Shown here one piece after another: positions 33,400 to 43,392 of a DNA stretch of 64,000 nt; the first letter of the stretch is position 1, and every line of letters starts with the position of its first letter. Position numbers and translations under genes: made by a program. Origin of the DNA: Myxococcales bacterium. Its GTDB lineage: Bacteria > Myxococcota_A > Polyangia > Polyangiales > Polyangiaceae. The notes under the pieces are model-generated. The model was not told the origin of the DNA. It did no database searches and saw only the letters and a program-made list of their open reading frames with translations. The stretch is taken from contig SXNL01000242.1 of NCBI GenBank assembly GCA_005777185.1, forward strand, positions 1-64,000. Reading direction: 5' to 3'.

Positions 33400-34314
33400 T
33401 CACGCGTTGTCCTTCAGGATGGCCTTCACGCGATCGTCGACCTCCTTCATCTCGAGGCCGCCGTCGCCGAGCCTGGCCGACCTTCGGTAGACGGCGCTCT
33501 CCTGGAAGACGCGCATCGCGAGCACGCGCTTGGGCAGGTACGGGTGGGTGGCGAACGCCTCCATCCAACGGCCGATGCCGTCCTTCCCTTCCTCGTACTG
33601 CTCGAGGAAGGCGTCCAAGTTGAACTCGTCGTACAGCTTGTGGGACCCGAGGACCAGCTTCGTGAGGGCGCGCTGCGAGATGACGGTGTCCCCCGAGCAG
33701 AGCATCCCCGCGCGATCGCAGGTGATCTCGGCGCGACGCGACCACGCGCGGAGGGCCATGATGATGGGCTCAAGGGCGATCTGCGTGAGCGGGCCGAGCA
33801 CCCGCGACAGCATGAGACCGCCGGCCTGGGTGAGCAGGTAGAGGGTGGTCAGGTAGACAACGTGCGAGTTGTGGATGTGGCCGCACTCGTGCCCGATGAC
33901 CGTGAGCAGCTCCTCGTCCGAGTAGTGATCGACGAGCGCCGAGTGCACCATGATGAAGGACTCGTCCTCCGTGCCGTACGTCGCGGCGTTCAGGACGGGC
34001 GAGTTCACGATGTAGACGGTGGGCGTGGGGATGTCGAGGACGCCTGCGGCCTTCTTCGCGATCGCCTGGATGCGGGGGAACTGCCGATCCCCGACCTTCA
34101 CGGCCGAGCCGAGGAGCCGGCCGCGCTCGACTTCCTTGAAGACACGCACCGCGCTCGACACGGCCATCTCGACGGGCCTCGCGTTGGCGAACGCTGCGCG
34201 CGTCTGCTTGTCGAGGACGTACGTGTACTCCCGCCCGACGTCGAGGTTCGCGACACGCTCCCCCTTCCTCCGTGCCACGAACGCGTCGAAATCGAGCTGC
34301 GGGGGCTGCGCCAT
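33400..34314 (-). CDS. M48-family metalloprotease
   Basis: The 304-residue protein has the M48 zinc motif H-E-C-G-H (His142, Glu143, His146) and a downstream SRRAEITCDRAG that provides the third ligand Glu. The region ahead (RIQAIAKKAAGVLDIPTPTVYIVNSPVLNAATYG) is typical of M48 proteins. One or two hydrophobic helices (VVYLTTLYLLTQAGGLML, then IALEPIIMALRAW) sit between the metal sites, as in HtpX/YcaL-like enzymes, suggesting membrane association. There is no signal peptide at ATG 34314. It probably acts in membrane protein quality control. It is followed by the dynamin gene and preceded at 120 bp by the REC-PAS-kinase gene. Confidence 0.9.
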   Translation of the reverse strand: MAQPPQLDFDAFVARRKGERVANLDVGREYTYVLDKQTRAAFANARPVEMAVSSAVRVFKEVERGRLLGSAVKVGDRQFPRIQAIAKKAAGVLDIPTPTVYIVNSPVLNAATYGTEDESFIMVHSALVDHYSDEELLTVIGHECGHIHNSHVVYLTTLYLLTQAGGLMLSRVLGPLTQIALEPIIMALRAWSRRAEITCDRAGMLCSGDTVISQRALTKLVLGSHKLYDEFNLDAFLEQYEEGKDGIGRWMEAFATHPYLPKRVLAMRVFQESAVYRRSARLGDGGLEMKEVDDRVKAILKDNA

Positions 34315-34434
34315 CGTCTTGGGTTCCTCGTCCTCTCTACGGATTGGGCGGTGCGTCGATCGCGCCGTAGAGCCTAACGACGCCCCGAACCCCGCGCAAC
34401 GCGGACCATCGAGAGGGACGCGTCAAGCCTACAT

Positions 34435-35913
34435 TCACCTACCTGCGGGGATCCGCACGTGGACACGCGTGCCGTGGCCCGGCTCGGAGTCGATGCGGAC
34501 GTCGCCGCCGTGCTGGTCGACGATCTTGCGAACGATGGAGAGGCCGAGGCCGGTGCCCGCAGGCTTCGTCGTGAAGAACGGATCGAAGATGCTCTCGAGG
34601 TGCTCGGGAGAGACACCGGGCCCCGTGTCCTCGACCGAGACGACCACGGCGTCGGCGATCGGCTGCACGCGCGCCACGAGCTCGCCACCCTCCTTCATCG
34701 CCTCGAGCGCGTTCACGACCAGGTTCACGACGACCTGCTTCAGCTTCTCGACGTCGCCGATGGCCACGCATCCGTCGTGCGCGATCTCCGTGCGCAGCGT
34801 GACACGATGCGTCTGCGCCGGGATGGCGTGGAGCTCGAGTACATCCGCGACGAGGCGGCCGACGTGAACGGGCTGGCGCGCGATGCCGCGAGGGCGCGCG
34901 AGCTCGAGGAACTCGGTGAGGAGCCGCTCGAGGCGGCCGATCTCGTCTCCCACGATCGTGCCGCGTTGCTTGAGCGCGTCCTTGTGGGCCGCGTCGCAGT
35001 CCAGCTTGTCGACGTCCCGCCCGAGGAGGCGGAGCTGGAGGAGCGCGGCGTTCAGGGGGTTCCGGATCTCGTGCGCCAGGTTCAGCGCGAGCGTGCTCAT
35101 CGCGCTGATGGCCTCGGCGTCCGCGGCCCGCCTCTCGAGGGCGTGGCGCTCGGTGACGTCGATGCCAACGCCGTACAGGAGGCCGCCCGACTCCCTCGAT
35201 GGCGAGAGATGCCAGCGCACGCGGCGCCGGATGTCGGACATGCCCGTCTCCACCTCCTTGACGACGATGGCGAGATCGCGCTCCTTGCGCTGCGAGCGCA
35301 CGCCCGCCAGCGCGGCCTCGATCTTGGTTCGATCGCCCTCCGGGAGCAAGCGCACGAACGGCCGCCCGAGCACGACGTCCTCGGTCGCGCGCGCCATGTC
35401 GAGGGCCTTGCGGTTGACGAGGACGACACGGTTCTCGGGATCGAGCGCGACGACCAGCACGTCGGTGACGTCGACCAGGTCGCGGTAGCGCCGCTCCAGC
35501 TCGTCGCGCTCGCGTTTTAGCCGCACCTTGGTGAGCGCCTGCTCCACGGTGCTGATCAGCTCCTCCGGTCGGAACGACTTGAGCACGAAGGCGAACGCGC
35601 CGGAGCGGAGCGCCGCGATGGCCGCGTCGACGCTCGCGAAGCCCGTGATGAGCACCACCTCGGAGAACCGCGCGCGCTCGCGGAGGGGCTCGATGAGGTC
35701 GACGCCGCTCACGTCGGGAAGCTTCACGTCGACGATCGCCACGTCGAAGCCCTCCTCCTCGGCCACGCGGCGCGCCTCGTTCCCGTCGCCGGCGACCATC
35801 ACGCGGAGCCCCTCCGCGAGCGGCCCGGATGAGGGCGTCCGGAGCACGCCCTCGAGGGTGCTGGTCAGATCGACGTTGTCGTCGACGATGAGGATCCGGG
35901 CGTCGCGCTTCAG
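34435..35913 (-). CDS. REC-PAS-histidine kinase hybrid, probable CTG start overlapping gatB
   Basis: The 492-residue protein has an N-terminal receiver domain (ILIVDDN, Asp62 in AIVDVKLPD, Lys112 in FVLKSFRPEE), a PAS domain (about 140-255), a HisKA domain with L-A-H-E-I-R-N-P (His281) and a C-terminal HATPase (NLVVNALEAM, DTGPGVSPE, GTGLGLSIVRKI). The receiver begins at its normal position (K-R-D-A-R-I-L-I-V) right after the gatB stop, where no ATG, GTG or TTG is in frame. The best start is CTG at 35913, which overlaps the gatB TGA as CTGA behind GGAGGAG. Frame continues upstream only as non-coding sequence within gatB. It acts in the cytoplasm; its input and partner are unknown. Confidence 0.88.
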   Translation of the reverse strand: MKRDARILIVDDNVDLTSTLEGVLRTPSSGPLAEGLRVMVAGDGNEARRVAEEEGFDVAIVDVKLPDVSGVDLIEPLRERARFSEVVLITGFASVDAAIAALRSGAFAFVLKSFRPEELISTVEQALTKVRLKRERDELERRYRDLVDVTDVLVVALDPENRVVLVNRKALDMARATEDVVLGRPFVRLLPEGDRTKIEAALAGVRSQRKERDLAIVVKEVETGMSDIRRRVRWHLSPSRESGGLLYGVGIDVTERHALERRAADAEAISAMSTLALNLAHEIRNPLNAALLQLRLLGRDVDKLDCDAAHKDALKQRGTIVGDEIGRLERLLTEFLELARPRGIARQPVHVGRLVADVLELHAIPAQTHRVTLRTEIAHDGCVAIGDVEKLKQVVVNLVVNALEAMKEGGELVARVQPIADAVVVSVEDTGPGVSPEHLESIFDPFFTTKPAGTGLGLSIVRKIVDQHGGDVRIDSEPGHGTRVHVRIPAGR

Positions 35914-37370
35914 GGCTCCTCCGCGACGGTGGACAGCACCTGCACGAGTATCTCGTTCACGAGCGCGGGGTTCGCTCGGCCGGACGAGGCCTTCATCACC
36001 TGGCCGACGAAGAAGCCGAGCAACGCCTTCTTGCCGGCGCGCCAGGCGATGGCGCTCTTCTCGTTGGCGGCGACGACGGCGACGCACAGGCGCCGGATCT
36101 CGTCCGGATCGAGGATCTGGCTGAGCCCGAGCTCGGCGACGACGTCGTCCGGCGTCTTCCCGGTCCCGCACATCCGCGCGAAGACGGCCTTGGCCTGCTT
36201 GCCGCTGATCGTGCCCTCCTCGACGAGGGTGAGGAGCCGTGCCACGTGCCGGGCGCGGACGGGGAGGTCCATCGCGAGGCCGTGCGCGCGCGCCTCGCGC
36301 AGGACCTCCGATCCGACGAAGTTCGCCGCCTTCACCGGATCGGCGCCGGCCGCGAGGGCGTCCTCGTAGAACGCCGATAGCCGCGGGTGGGATGTGAGCA
36401 CCTCGGCGGCCTGCCGCGGGAGGCCCAGGGAGTCCATGTAGCGTGCACGCTTCGCCGCGGGGAGCTCGGGGAGGGCACGGTCGATCTCTCGAACGAGGGC
36501 GAGGTCGATGTCGAGGGGAGGGAGGTCCGGATCCGGGAAGTACCGGGAGTCGTGCGCCTCCTCCTTCGATCGCATCGCGAAGGTCGTGCCGGTGGCTTCG
36601 TCCCAGCCGCGCGTCTCCTGCGCGATCGTCCCGCCGGTCTCGAGGACGGCGCGCTGGCGCGCGATCTCGCTCCCGATCGCGCGCTCGACGAAGCGGAACG
36701 AGTTGAGGTTCTTGAGCTCGACGCGCGCGCCGAGGTCCGCCCGCCCCACCGGGCGGATCGAGACGTTCGCGTCGCAGCGGAAGGATCCCTCCTCCAGGTT
36801 GCCGTCGTTCACGCCGACGCAGACGAGGACGTCGCGCAGCGCGCGGAGGTAGATCGCCGCCTCCTCGCCGCTCGAGAGGTCCGGGTGCCCCACGATCTCG
36901 ATCAGCGGGACGCCCGCGCGGTTGAGGTCGACGCGCGCGCGGCCGGGCTCGTGGAGGCTCTTGCCCGCGTCCTCCTCCAGGTGGATCCGCTGGATCCGCG
37001 CGATCTTCGGCCCGGCGCCCGGCACGGCGATCTCGAGGGCGCCGTCCTCGCTGAAGGGGCGGTCGTACTGGGTGATCTGGTACCCCTTCGGCAGGTCCGG
37101 GTAGAAGTAGTTCTTCCGCGCGAAGATGCTGCGCGGCAGGATCGTGAGGCCGAGGGCGCGCGCCGCGCGGACGCCCATGCGGACGGCCTCGCGATTGAGG
37201 ACCGGCAGCGCCCCGGGGAGGCCCAGGCACACGGGGCAGACGTGGGTGTTGGGCGGCGCGCCGAACGTCGCTTCGCAGCCGCAGAACAGCTTCGTCCGCG
37301 TCAGGAGCTGCGCGTGGACCTCGAGTCCGATGGTCGCTTCGAACGTCGGCGTGCTCATGCAAGTGCTCAT
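35910..37370 (-). CDS. gatB: Aspartyl/glutamyl-tRNA amidotransferase subunit B
   Basis: The 486-residue protein is full-length GatB: IGLEVHAQLLTRTKLFCGC, the zinc Cys pairs in C-G-C and C-P-V-C-L-G-L-P-G, RKNYFYPDLPKGYQITQY, and the YqeY-like tail (ISGKQAKAVFARM, then FVGQVMKASSGRANP). GatB is the kinase subunit of GatCAB, which converts Glu-tRNAGln and Asp-tRNAAsn to the amide forms. ATG 37370 and ATG 37358 are both possible starts; the second is closer to the family. gatA and gatC are not adjacent. The downstream REC-PAS-kinase is coupled by a 4-bp overlap, an unusual neighbour for a translation gene. Confidence 0.96.
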   Translation of the reverse strand: MSTCMSTPTFEATIGLEVHAQLLTRTKLFCGCEATFGAPPNTHVCPVCLGLPGALPVLNREAVRMGVRAARALGLTILPRSIFARKNYFYPDLPKGYQITQYDRPFSEDGALEIAVPGAGPKIARIQRIHLEEDAGKSLHEPGRARVDLNRAGVPLIEIVGHPDLSSGEEAAIYLRALRDVLVCVGVNDGNLEEGSFRCDANVSIRPVGRADLGARVELKNLNSFRFVERAIGSEIARQRAVLETGGTIAQETRGWDEATGTTFAMRSKEEAHDSRYFPDPDLPPLDIDLALVREIDRALPELPAAKRARYMDSLGLPRQAAEVLTSHPRLSAFYEDALAAGADPVKAANFVGSEVLREARAHGLAMDLPVRARHVARLLTLVEEGTISGKQAKAVFARMCGTGKTPDDVVAELGLSQILDPDEIRRLCVAVVAANEKSAIAWRAGKKALLGFFVGQVMKASSGRANPALVNEILVQVLSTVAEEP

Positions 37371-37443
37371 GTAAGGGCGAACGGTGTCGGCTGGGAAGCG
37401 CGGTTTGTTGGCGGCCCCGGCCAGGGTCGCCTACGGTCTAGCC

Positions 37444-37734
37444 ATGCTGGCCGATTTCGTCGAGCGAGGCCTGCCCATGGCCATCCTCGCCGTCGCCCTC
37501 GTGAGCGTCCCGGTCATGATCCTCCGCCCGGAGGGCCTCGCGCGCATGCGCGCGCTCGAACAGGAGCTCGCGGGCGTGCAGAAGGAGAACGCCCAGGCGA
37601 AGCGCGAGATCGGCGAGCTCCGCGTCGAGGTCAAGCGTCTGCGCGAGGATCCGCGCGCCGTCGAGCGCATCGCGCGCGATCAGCTCGGTCTCGTCCGCAG
37701 GAGCGAGGTGGTGTTTCACTTCAGGAAACCGTGA
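37444..37734 (+). CDS. FtsB/DivIC-like septum formation initiator
   Basis: The 96-residue protein from ATG 37444 has one transmembrane helix (MAILAVALVSVPVMIL, about 12-27) and a coiled coil (MRALEQELAGVQKENAQAKR, then EIGELRVEVKRLREDP). It closes with the family motif AVERIARDQLGLVRRSEVVFHF. FtsB/DivIC proteins link FtsL and FtsQ in the division complex, with the coiled coil in the periplasm. An earlier in-frame GTG at 37384 would add 20 residues. It diverges from gatB by 73 bp and is followed after 13 bp by the MshEN-like gene. Confidence 0.85.
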   Translation: MLADFVERGLPMAILAVALVSVPVMILRPEGLARMRALEQELAGVQKENAQAKREIGELRVEVKRLREDPRAVERIARDQLGLVRRSEVVFHFRKP

Positions 37735-37747
37735 TAGCGTCACGAGG

Positions 37748-39088
37748 GTGAGCTACGAGCTCGGCCGTGCGCTCCTCGCCAGCGAGGTCGTCTCCACCTC
37801 CGCGCTATCGGCGGCGCTCTTCGCGGCCGTCACCCACGACGTGCACCTCGTCCGCGCGCTCCTGTCCACGGGCGCGCTCGAGCCCGCCGCGCTCGACAGA
37901 TTCCTCGGACGCACGGACGCGGCGGTGGCGAAGAGCGTGTCCCCGATGCCGGAGCTCGTGCGGCGTTTGCCGGCGCGCCTGTGCGCGCGCCTCCTCCTCG
38001 TGCCGGTGCGGCTCGATCCCGTCACGGGCACAGTGGACGTCGCGATGGCCGACGTCCGCGACCGTCACGCGCAGGAGGAGGTCCGCTTCCACCTCGCCGC
38101 GCCGGTCCGGCCGCTGCGCGCACCCCTCGCGGCGATGCAGGACGCTCTGGATCGCCTGGCAGAGGAGGCGCGCGCGGCGCGCAACTCGTACGAGCACGAG
38201 CTCGTCATGCGCGCCTCGGTGGCGGCGCGCCCGGGGAGCTCGAGGCCACCCGGTGACACGCCTCCCTGGGGGACGCCCGCGGTGCGGGTCGCGCGCGCGA
38301 GCGAGCCGGCACATGGCCTCGGATCGGAGATCCCCATCCCCCTCACACGCCGCACGTACGCGCCCGCGCCAGGTGGGACGCAGCGCCCGCCGGCGTTCGA
38401 CCTGCCGGACGCGGACGACGCGTCCACGCACGGAGACCGCATCACGCGCGCGTACATGCTGGCGGCTGCCCCGGTCGCCGTCGAGGCGCCGGCGCCGGCG
38501 GCACGCGCCACCGACGAGGTGGCCGAGGCCGTGACGACGAAGATCGATCCCCTGACGTCGCTGATCCCGGGCCCGCCGCCCGTCGCGTCTTTCCGATCGC
38601 CTTCCGGGACGCCGCAGTTCGTCCCCGACACGAGCGCCGTCGTTGCGGCGATGAAGGCCGCGTTCGATCGTGATCAGGTGCTCGAGCTCCTGCTCACCGG
38701 CGCGCGGGCCGTGGCCGGTCGCGTGGCGATCTTCGTCGTCAAGCGCGGCGGCTTCGTGGGGTGGTCGTGCACGCCCGACTTCGGCGAGCGGGCGCAGCTC
38801 CAGTCCCTCCTCGTTCCGCTGGCCTTGCCGAGCGTGCTCTCGATCGCGGCCAACGAGGGGCTGTACCTCGGGGCGCTCCGCCATGACGAGGCGCACGCGC
38901 CGATCTTGCGGGTGATGCGCACCGCTTCGCGGGATGTCGCGGCGTGTGCCGTGAGGGTCGCGGGGAAGCCCACGCTGGTGATCCTCGCGGACGAGCTCGG
39001 GGACACGATGATCGCAACGCGGCGCCTCGAGGAGCTCGCGCGCGTGGCGGGCGAGGCGCTCGGCAGGATCCTGCGCGCGCGGCGCTGA
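37748..39088 (+). CDS. MshEN-like (GspE N-terminal domain) protein without an ATPase domain
   Basis: The 446-residue protein begins with a helical domain like the N-terminal part of GspE/PilB/MshE (LGRALLASEVVSTSALSAAL, then LDRFLGRTDAAVAKSVSPMP, then LARRLPARL-type segments). Segments such as LLVPVRLDPVTGTVDVAMAD resemble the MshEN core that binds cyclic-di-GMP. A Pro/Ala-rich linker spans about 145-290. The last 150 residues (MKAAFDRDQVLELLLTGARA, then VAIFVVKRGGFVGWSC) look like a GAF-type sensory domain. No Walker motif is present, so it is not a secretion ATPase. It may be a cyclic-di-GMP or effector-binding regulator. Confidence 0.65.
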   Translation: MSYELGRALLASEVVSTSALSAALFAAVTHDVHLVRALLSTGALEPAALDRFLGRTDAAVAKSVSPMPELVRRLPARLCARLLLVPVRLDPVTGTVDVAMADVRDRHAQEEVRFHLAAPVRPLRAPLAAMQDALDRLAEEARAARNSYEHELVMRASVAARPGSSRPPGDTPPWGTPAVRVARASEPAHGLGSEIPIPLTRRTYAPAPGGTQRPPAFDLPDADDASTHGDRITRAYMLAAAPVAVEAPAPAARATDEVAEAVTTKIDPLTSLIPGPPPVASFRSPSGTPQFVPDTSAVVAAMKAAFDRDQVLELLLTGARAVAGRVAIFVVKRGGFVGWSCTPDFGERAQLQSLLVPLALPSVLSIAANEGLYLGALRHDEAHAPILRVMRTASRDVAACAVRVAGKPTLVILADELGDTMIATRRLEELARVAGEALGRILRARR

Positions 39089-39109
39089 TCTGCTGCTAGG
39101 TTGTCGGGC

Positions 39110-40768
<1,659 letters not shown>

Positions 40769-40789
40769 GCGGTGCTACGATCGGTTCGC

Positions 40790-42928
40790 ATGAGGAGCCG
40801 CCGGGTTCACGCGCTGGTGCTCGTCACCCTTGGATCCTTCGGCGCTGCGTTCGCCGCGTGTGGGGATCCGGCGCGCGACCTCTTCGTGCGCCCCTACGAC
40901 TCAGGCGTCGCCGATGCCCGTCCGTGCGACGCGTGCGAGGCCGGCGACGCCGAGACGGTGGATCCCACGCTCGGCGGTCCGTGCCTCGACGACGCCCAGT
41001 GTCAGGACGGCATCCTCTGTACCTTCGATCGCTGCGACAAGGGGATCTCGCGTTGCAGGTTCAGCCCGGATGACGCCCAGTGTCAGGACGGGAACCACTG
41101 CAACGGCAAGGAGATCTGCGCGCCGCGCCTCGGGTGCCAGCCCGGGCCAGCCGTCACGTGCCAGGATGGCGACGCCTGCACGGTGGACCGGTGCGTCGAG
41201 GCGACGCGATCGTGCGAGCACCTCCCGCGGGACGCCGACGGCGACGGCGATCCCACGGACCACTGCGTGTCCAAGCGGGACTGCGACGACGACGATCCCA
41301 CGGTGTCGAGCAAGCGCGGCGAGATCTGCGGAAACGGCAAGGACGACAACTGCGACGGCCGCGTGGACGAGACGCCCTGCGGCGTCCCGGTGGGCGACAC
41401 CTGCGCGGCCGCCATCGCGGTGACCGCGCCGGGGGCGTACGTGGTGTCGACGGTCGCGGCCAAGAAGGACCACACGGCGTCCTGCTCGGTGACGACCCCG
41501 GCCGCCTCGACCGACGTCGTCGTGGCCATCACGATCCCGGCGGGAGGGCCGAGGGACGTCGCCATCCGTGCGTCGTCCGCGACCACGGAGATCGCTGTCG
41601 CCCTCGAGACGACGTGCGGCGTGGCGGCCACGGACGTGGGCTGCCAGGTGGTGAAGAAGGGCGTGGAGACGCGGCTCCTCGGCCGATCGCTCGCGCCGGG
41701 GACGTATTTCCTCCTCGTTTCCACGCAGGACGAGGCGACCGTCGATCTGCGCATCGACTTCCAGCCCGCGACCACCCGGCCGACGAACGAGTCCTGCGCT
41801 TCGCCCGCGGCGATCCCGACGGACACGGTGGTGCCGGTCTCGATCGTCGACGCGGCGAGGGATCTCGCCACGGGCTGCACGAAGAGCGCGACGGGCGACC
41901 TCACCTACGCGTTCACGCTCGCGGCGCCGAAGGACGTGCGCGTCTTCGCGCAGACGGTCTCGGGGACGGGGGCGGCCGTCGTGAGCCTGCGCGGCTCGCC
42001 GTGCGCGACGACCGAGACCCGGTGCCGCGTGGGGAACGCGCCTCCGCTCTTCGCGCGGAGCCTCCCGGCGGGAACGTACACGGTCGCGGTCTCGGCGACC
42101 TCGCCGATCGACGCGAACCTGCTCGTGAAGACCTACCCTCCGACCGTCGCGCCGGCGAACCAGACCTGTGCGGCGCCGCCTCCGGCCGTCGTCAACGCGC
42201 CGCTGTCGGTCGATCTCTCCGGCCAGGAGGACGCGATCCAGAACGGCTGCCTCCCCGGAGCGCCCAACGCGGCGTACGAGCTCGTCCTCGCGCAGCCGAG
42301 CGACGTCATGGTCATCGGTCGCTTTCCGCCCGGCGATCAAGGGGCGGTCGCCTTCGGCGGGACCGCCTGCACGGCCGCGGACACGCTGGTGTGCGCCGCC
42401 GGGGCCACCCCCGTGCGCATCTCGCGGCGCAACGTGCCGGCGGGCACCTACCGCGTGGTGGTCGCCGAGGAGTACGGCAAGACCGCGCGCCTCGACGTCC
42501 TCGTGCGGCCCACCGTCCCGCCCACCGTCGTCTCCGGAGCGGACGACTGCGCGTCCGTGCTCACGATCCCGGGCGCCGGCGGCTTCTTCACGGGCGACAC
42601 GCGGACCGCTACGCCGACGTTCAGCGCGGGGTGCGACGTGGCGGGTCTCCCGGCCGGGGGCGCCAAGGATCAGATCCTGAAGCTCGTCCTGACGCAGCCT
42701 CGGCGCGTCGTGCTCAACATGGACGGTTCGACCTACTCCACGGTGCTGGACGTGCGGAGCGGCCTCGCATGCCCAGGGGCCGAGGTCCCCGACGCGTGCT
42801 ACGCGGGGACCTCCGGGCCGCGCAGCTTCCTGGACCTCTCGCTCGGCGCGGGGACCTACTTCCTGCAGGTCGACGGCTTCAACAAGGACGAGGGCCCATG
42901 GAACCTGGACGTGCGCGCGATCCCCTGA
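40790..42928 (+). CDS. Cell-surface lipoprotein with Cys-rich repeats and a MopE-like metal-binding motif
   Basis: The 712-residue protein starts with a signal (VHALVLVTLGSFGAAFAAC, lipid-anchor Cys24). Cys-rich repeats of the kind CQDGILCTFDRCDKG, CQDGNHCNGKEIC and CQDGDACTVDRCVEA follow (about 70-142). Next is the putative metal-binding motif known from MopE (D-A-D-G-D-G-D-P, then C-D-D-D-D-P, E-I-C-G-N-G-K-D-D-N-C-D-G, about 148-194). The rest comprises four or five related beta-rich modules of about 110 residues, each with a PAGTY- or APGTYFLLV-like strand and one Cys pair. Myxobacteria encode many such surface proteins. MopE binds copper; the metal here is not known. It ends within the start of the thioesterase gene. 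Confidence 0.85.
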   Translation: MRSRRVHALVLVTLGSFGAAFAACGDPARDLFVRPYDSGVADARPCDACEAGDAETVDPTLGGPCLDDAQCQDGILCTFDRCDKGISRCRFSPDDAQCQDGNHCNGKEICAPRLGCQPGPAVTCQDGDACTVDRCVEATRSCEHLPRDADGDGDPTDHCVSKRDCDDDDPTVSSKRGEICGNGKDDNCDGRVDETPCGVPVGDTCAAAIAVTAPGAYVVSTVAAKKDHTASCSVTTPAASTDVVVAITIPAGGPRDVAIRASSATTEIAVALETTCGVAATDVGCQVVKKGVETRLLGRSLAPGTYFLLVSTQDEATVDLRIDFQPATTRPTNESCASPAAIPTDTVVPVSIVDAARDLATGCTKSATGDLTYAFTLAAPKDVRVFAQTVSGTGAAVVSLRGSPCATTETRCRVGNAPPLFARSLPAGTYTVAVSATSPIDANLLVKTYPPTVAPANQTCAAPPPAVVNAPLSVDLSGQEDAIQNGCLPGAPNAAYELVLAQPSDVMVIGRFPPGDQGAVAFGGTACTAADTLVCAAGATPVRISRRNVPAGTYRVVVAEEYGKTARLDVLVRPTVPPTVVSGADDCASVLTIPGAGGFFTGDTRTATPTFSAGCDVAGLPAGGAKDQILKLVLTQPRRVVLNMDGSTYSTVLDVRSGLACPGAEVPDACYAGTSGPRSFLDLSLGAGTYFLQVDGFNKDEGPWNLDVRAIP

Positions 42929-43386
42929 CGGCGCGTCCGCAGGCGGCGTCGCGGACGGAGATGACCGAGTATGTGCTCCCGCAGCACTCGAACGCGCTCG
43001 GCAACGTGTTCGGCGGGCAGATCATGGCGTGGGTCGACCTCTGCGGCGCGATCGCCGCGCAGCGGCACAGCGGGCGCGTCGCGGTGACGGCGTTCGTGGA
43101 CGATCTCAAGTTCGACCGCCCGGTCAAGGTGGGTGAGGTCGTCCACCTCGTCGCGCAGGTGACGGCGACGTTCCGCACCTCGATGGAGATCGAGATCGTC
43201 GTCACCGGGGAGGACAGCCGGAGCGGACGCCGGTGGCCGTGCGTCGCGGCCAAGCTCACGTTCGTCGCGATCGACGAGGCGGGGATCCCGACGCCGGTCG
43301 CGCCGCTCGCGCTCGATACGGACGAGACGCGCGCCTCCCAGGCGGCGGGCGAGGAGCGCCGCCGGGTGCGGCTGCGCTCGCGATAG
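42898..43386 (+). CDS. Hotdog-fold acyl-CoA thioesterase
   Basis: The 162-residue protein has the hotdog thioesterase core: SRTEMTEYVLPQHSNALGNV, then FGGQIMAWVDLCGAIAA (the active-site Asp is in this helix), then VTAFVDDLKFDRPVKVGEVV. It resembles YciA/BACH-type enzymes that hydrolyse acyl-CoA to free acid and CoA. ATG 42898 gives the N-terminal SRTEMTEYV region intact and overlaps the preceding lipoprotein gene by 31 bp; ATG 42961 is a shorter alternative. With the nearby acyl-CoA mutase it could take part in acyl-CoA turnover. Six bases separate its stop from the convergent pseudo-protease gene. Confidence 0.88.
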   Translation: MEPGRARDPLTARPQAASRTEMTEYVLPQHSNALGNVFGGQIMAWVDLCGAIAAQRHSGRVAVTAFVDDLKFDRPVKVGEVVHLVAQVTATFRTSMEIEIVVTGEDSRSGRRWPCVAAKLTFVAIDEAGIPTPVAPLALDTDETRASQAAGEERRRVRLRSR

Positions 43387-43392
43387 GGGCGG

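Noticed and set aside
35914-37362. N-terminal extension of the REC-PAS-kinase frame through gatB
   Set aside because: The extension is low-complexity Arg/Pro-rich shadow of gatB; the receiver domain starts properly at 35913.
41080-43386. Plus-strand open frame of about 770 codons over the MopE-like gene
   Set aside because: Only the end (from about 42898) codes for the thioesterase; the remainder is out of frame with the well-supported lipoprotein.
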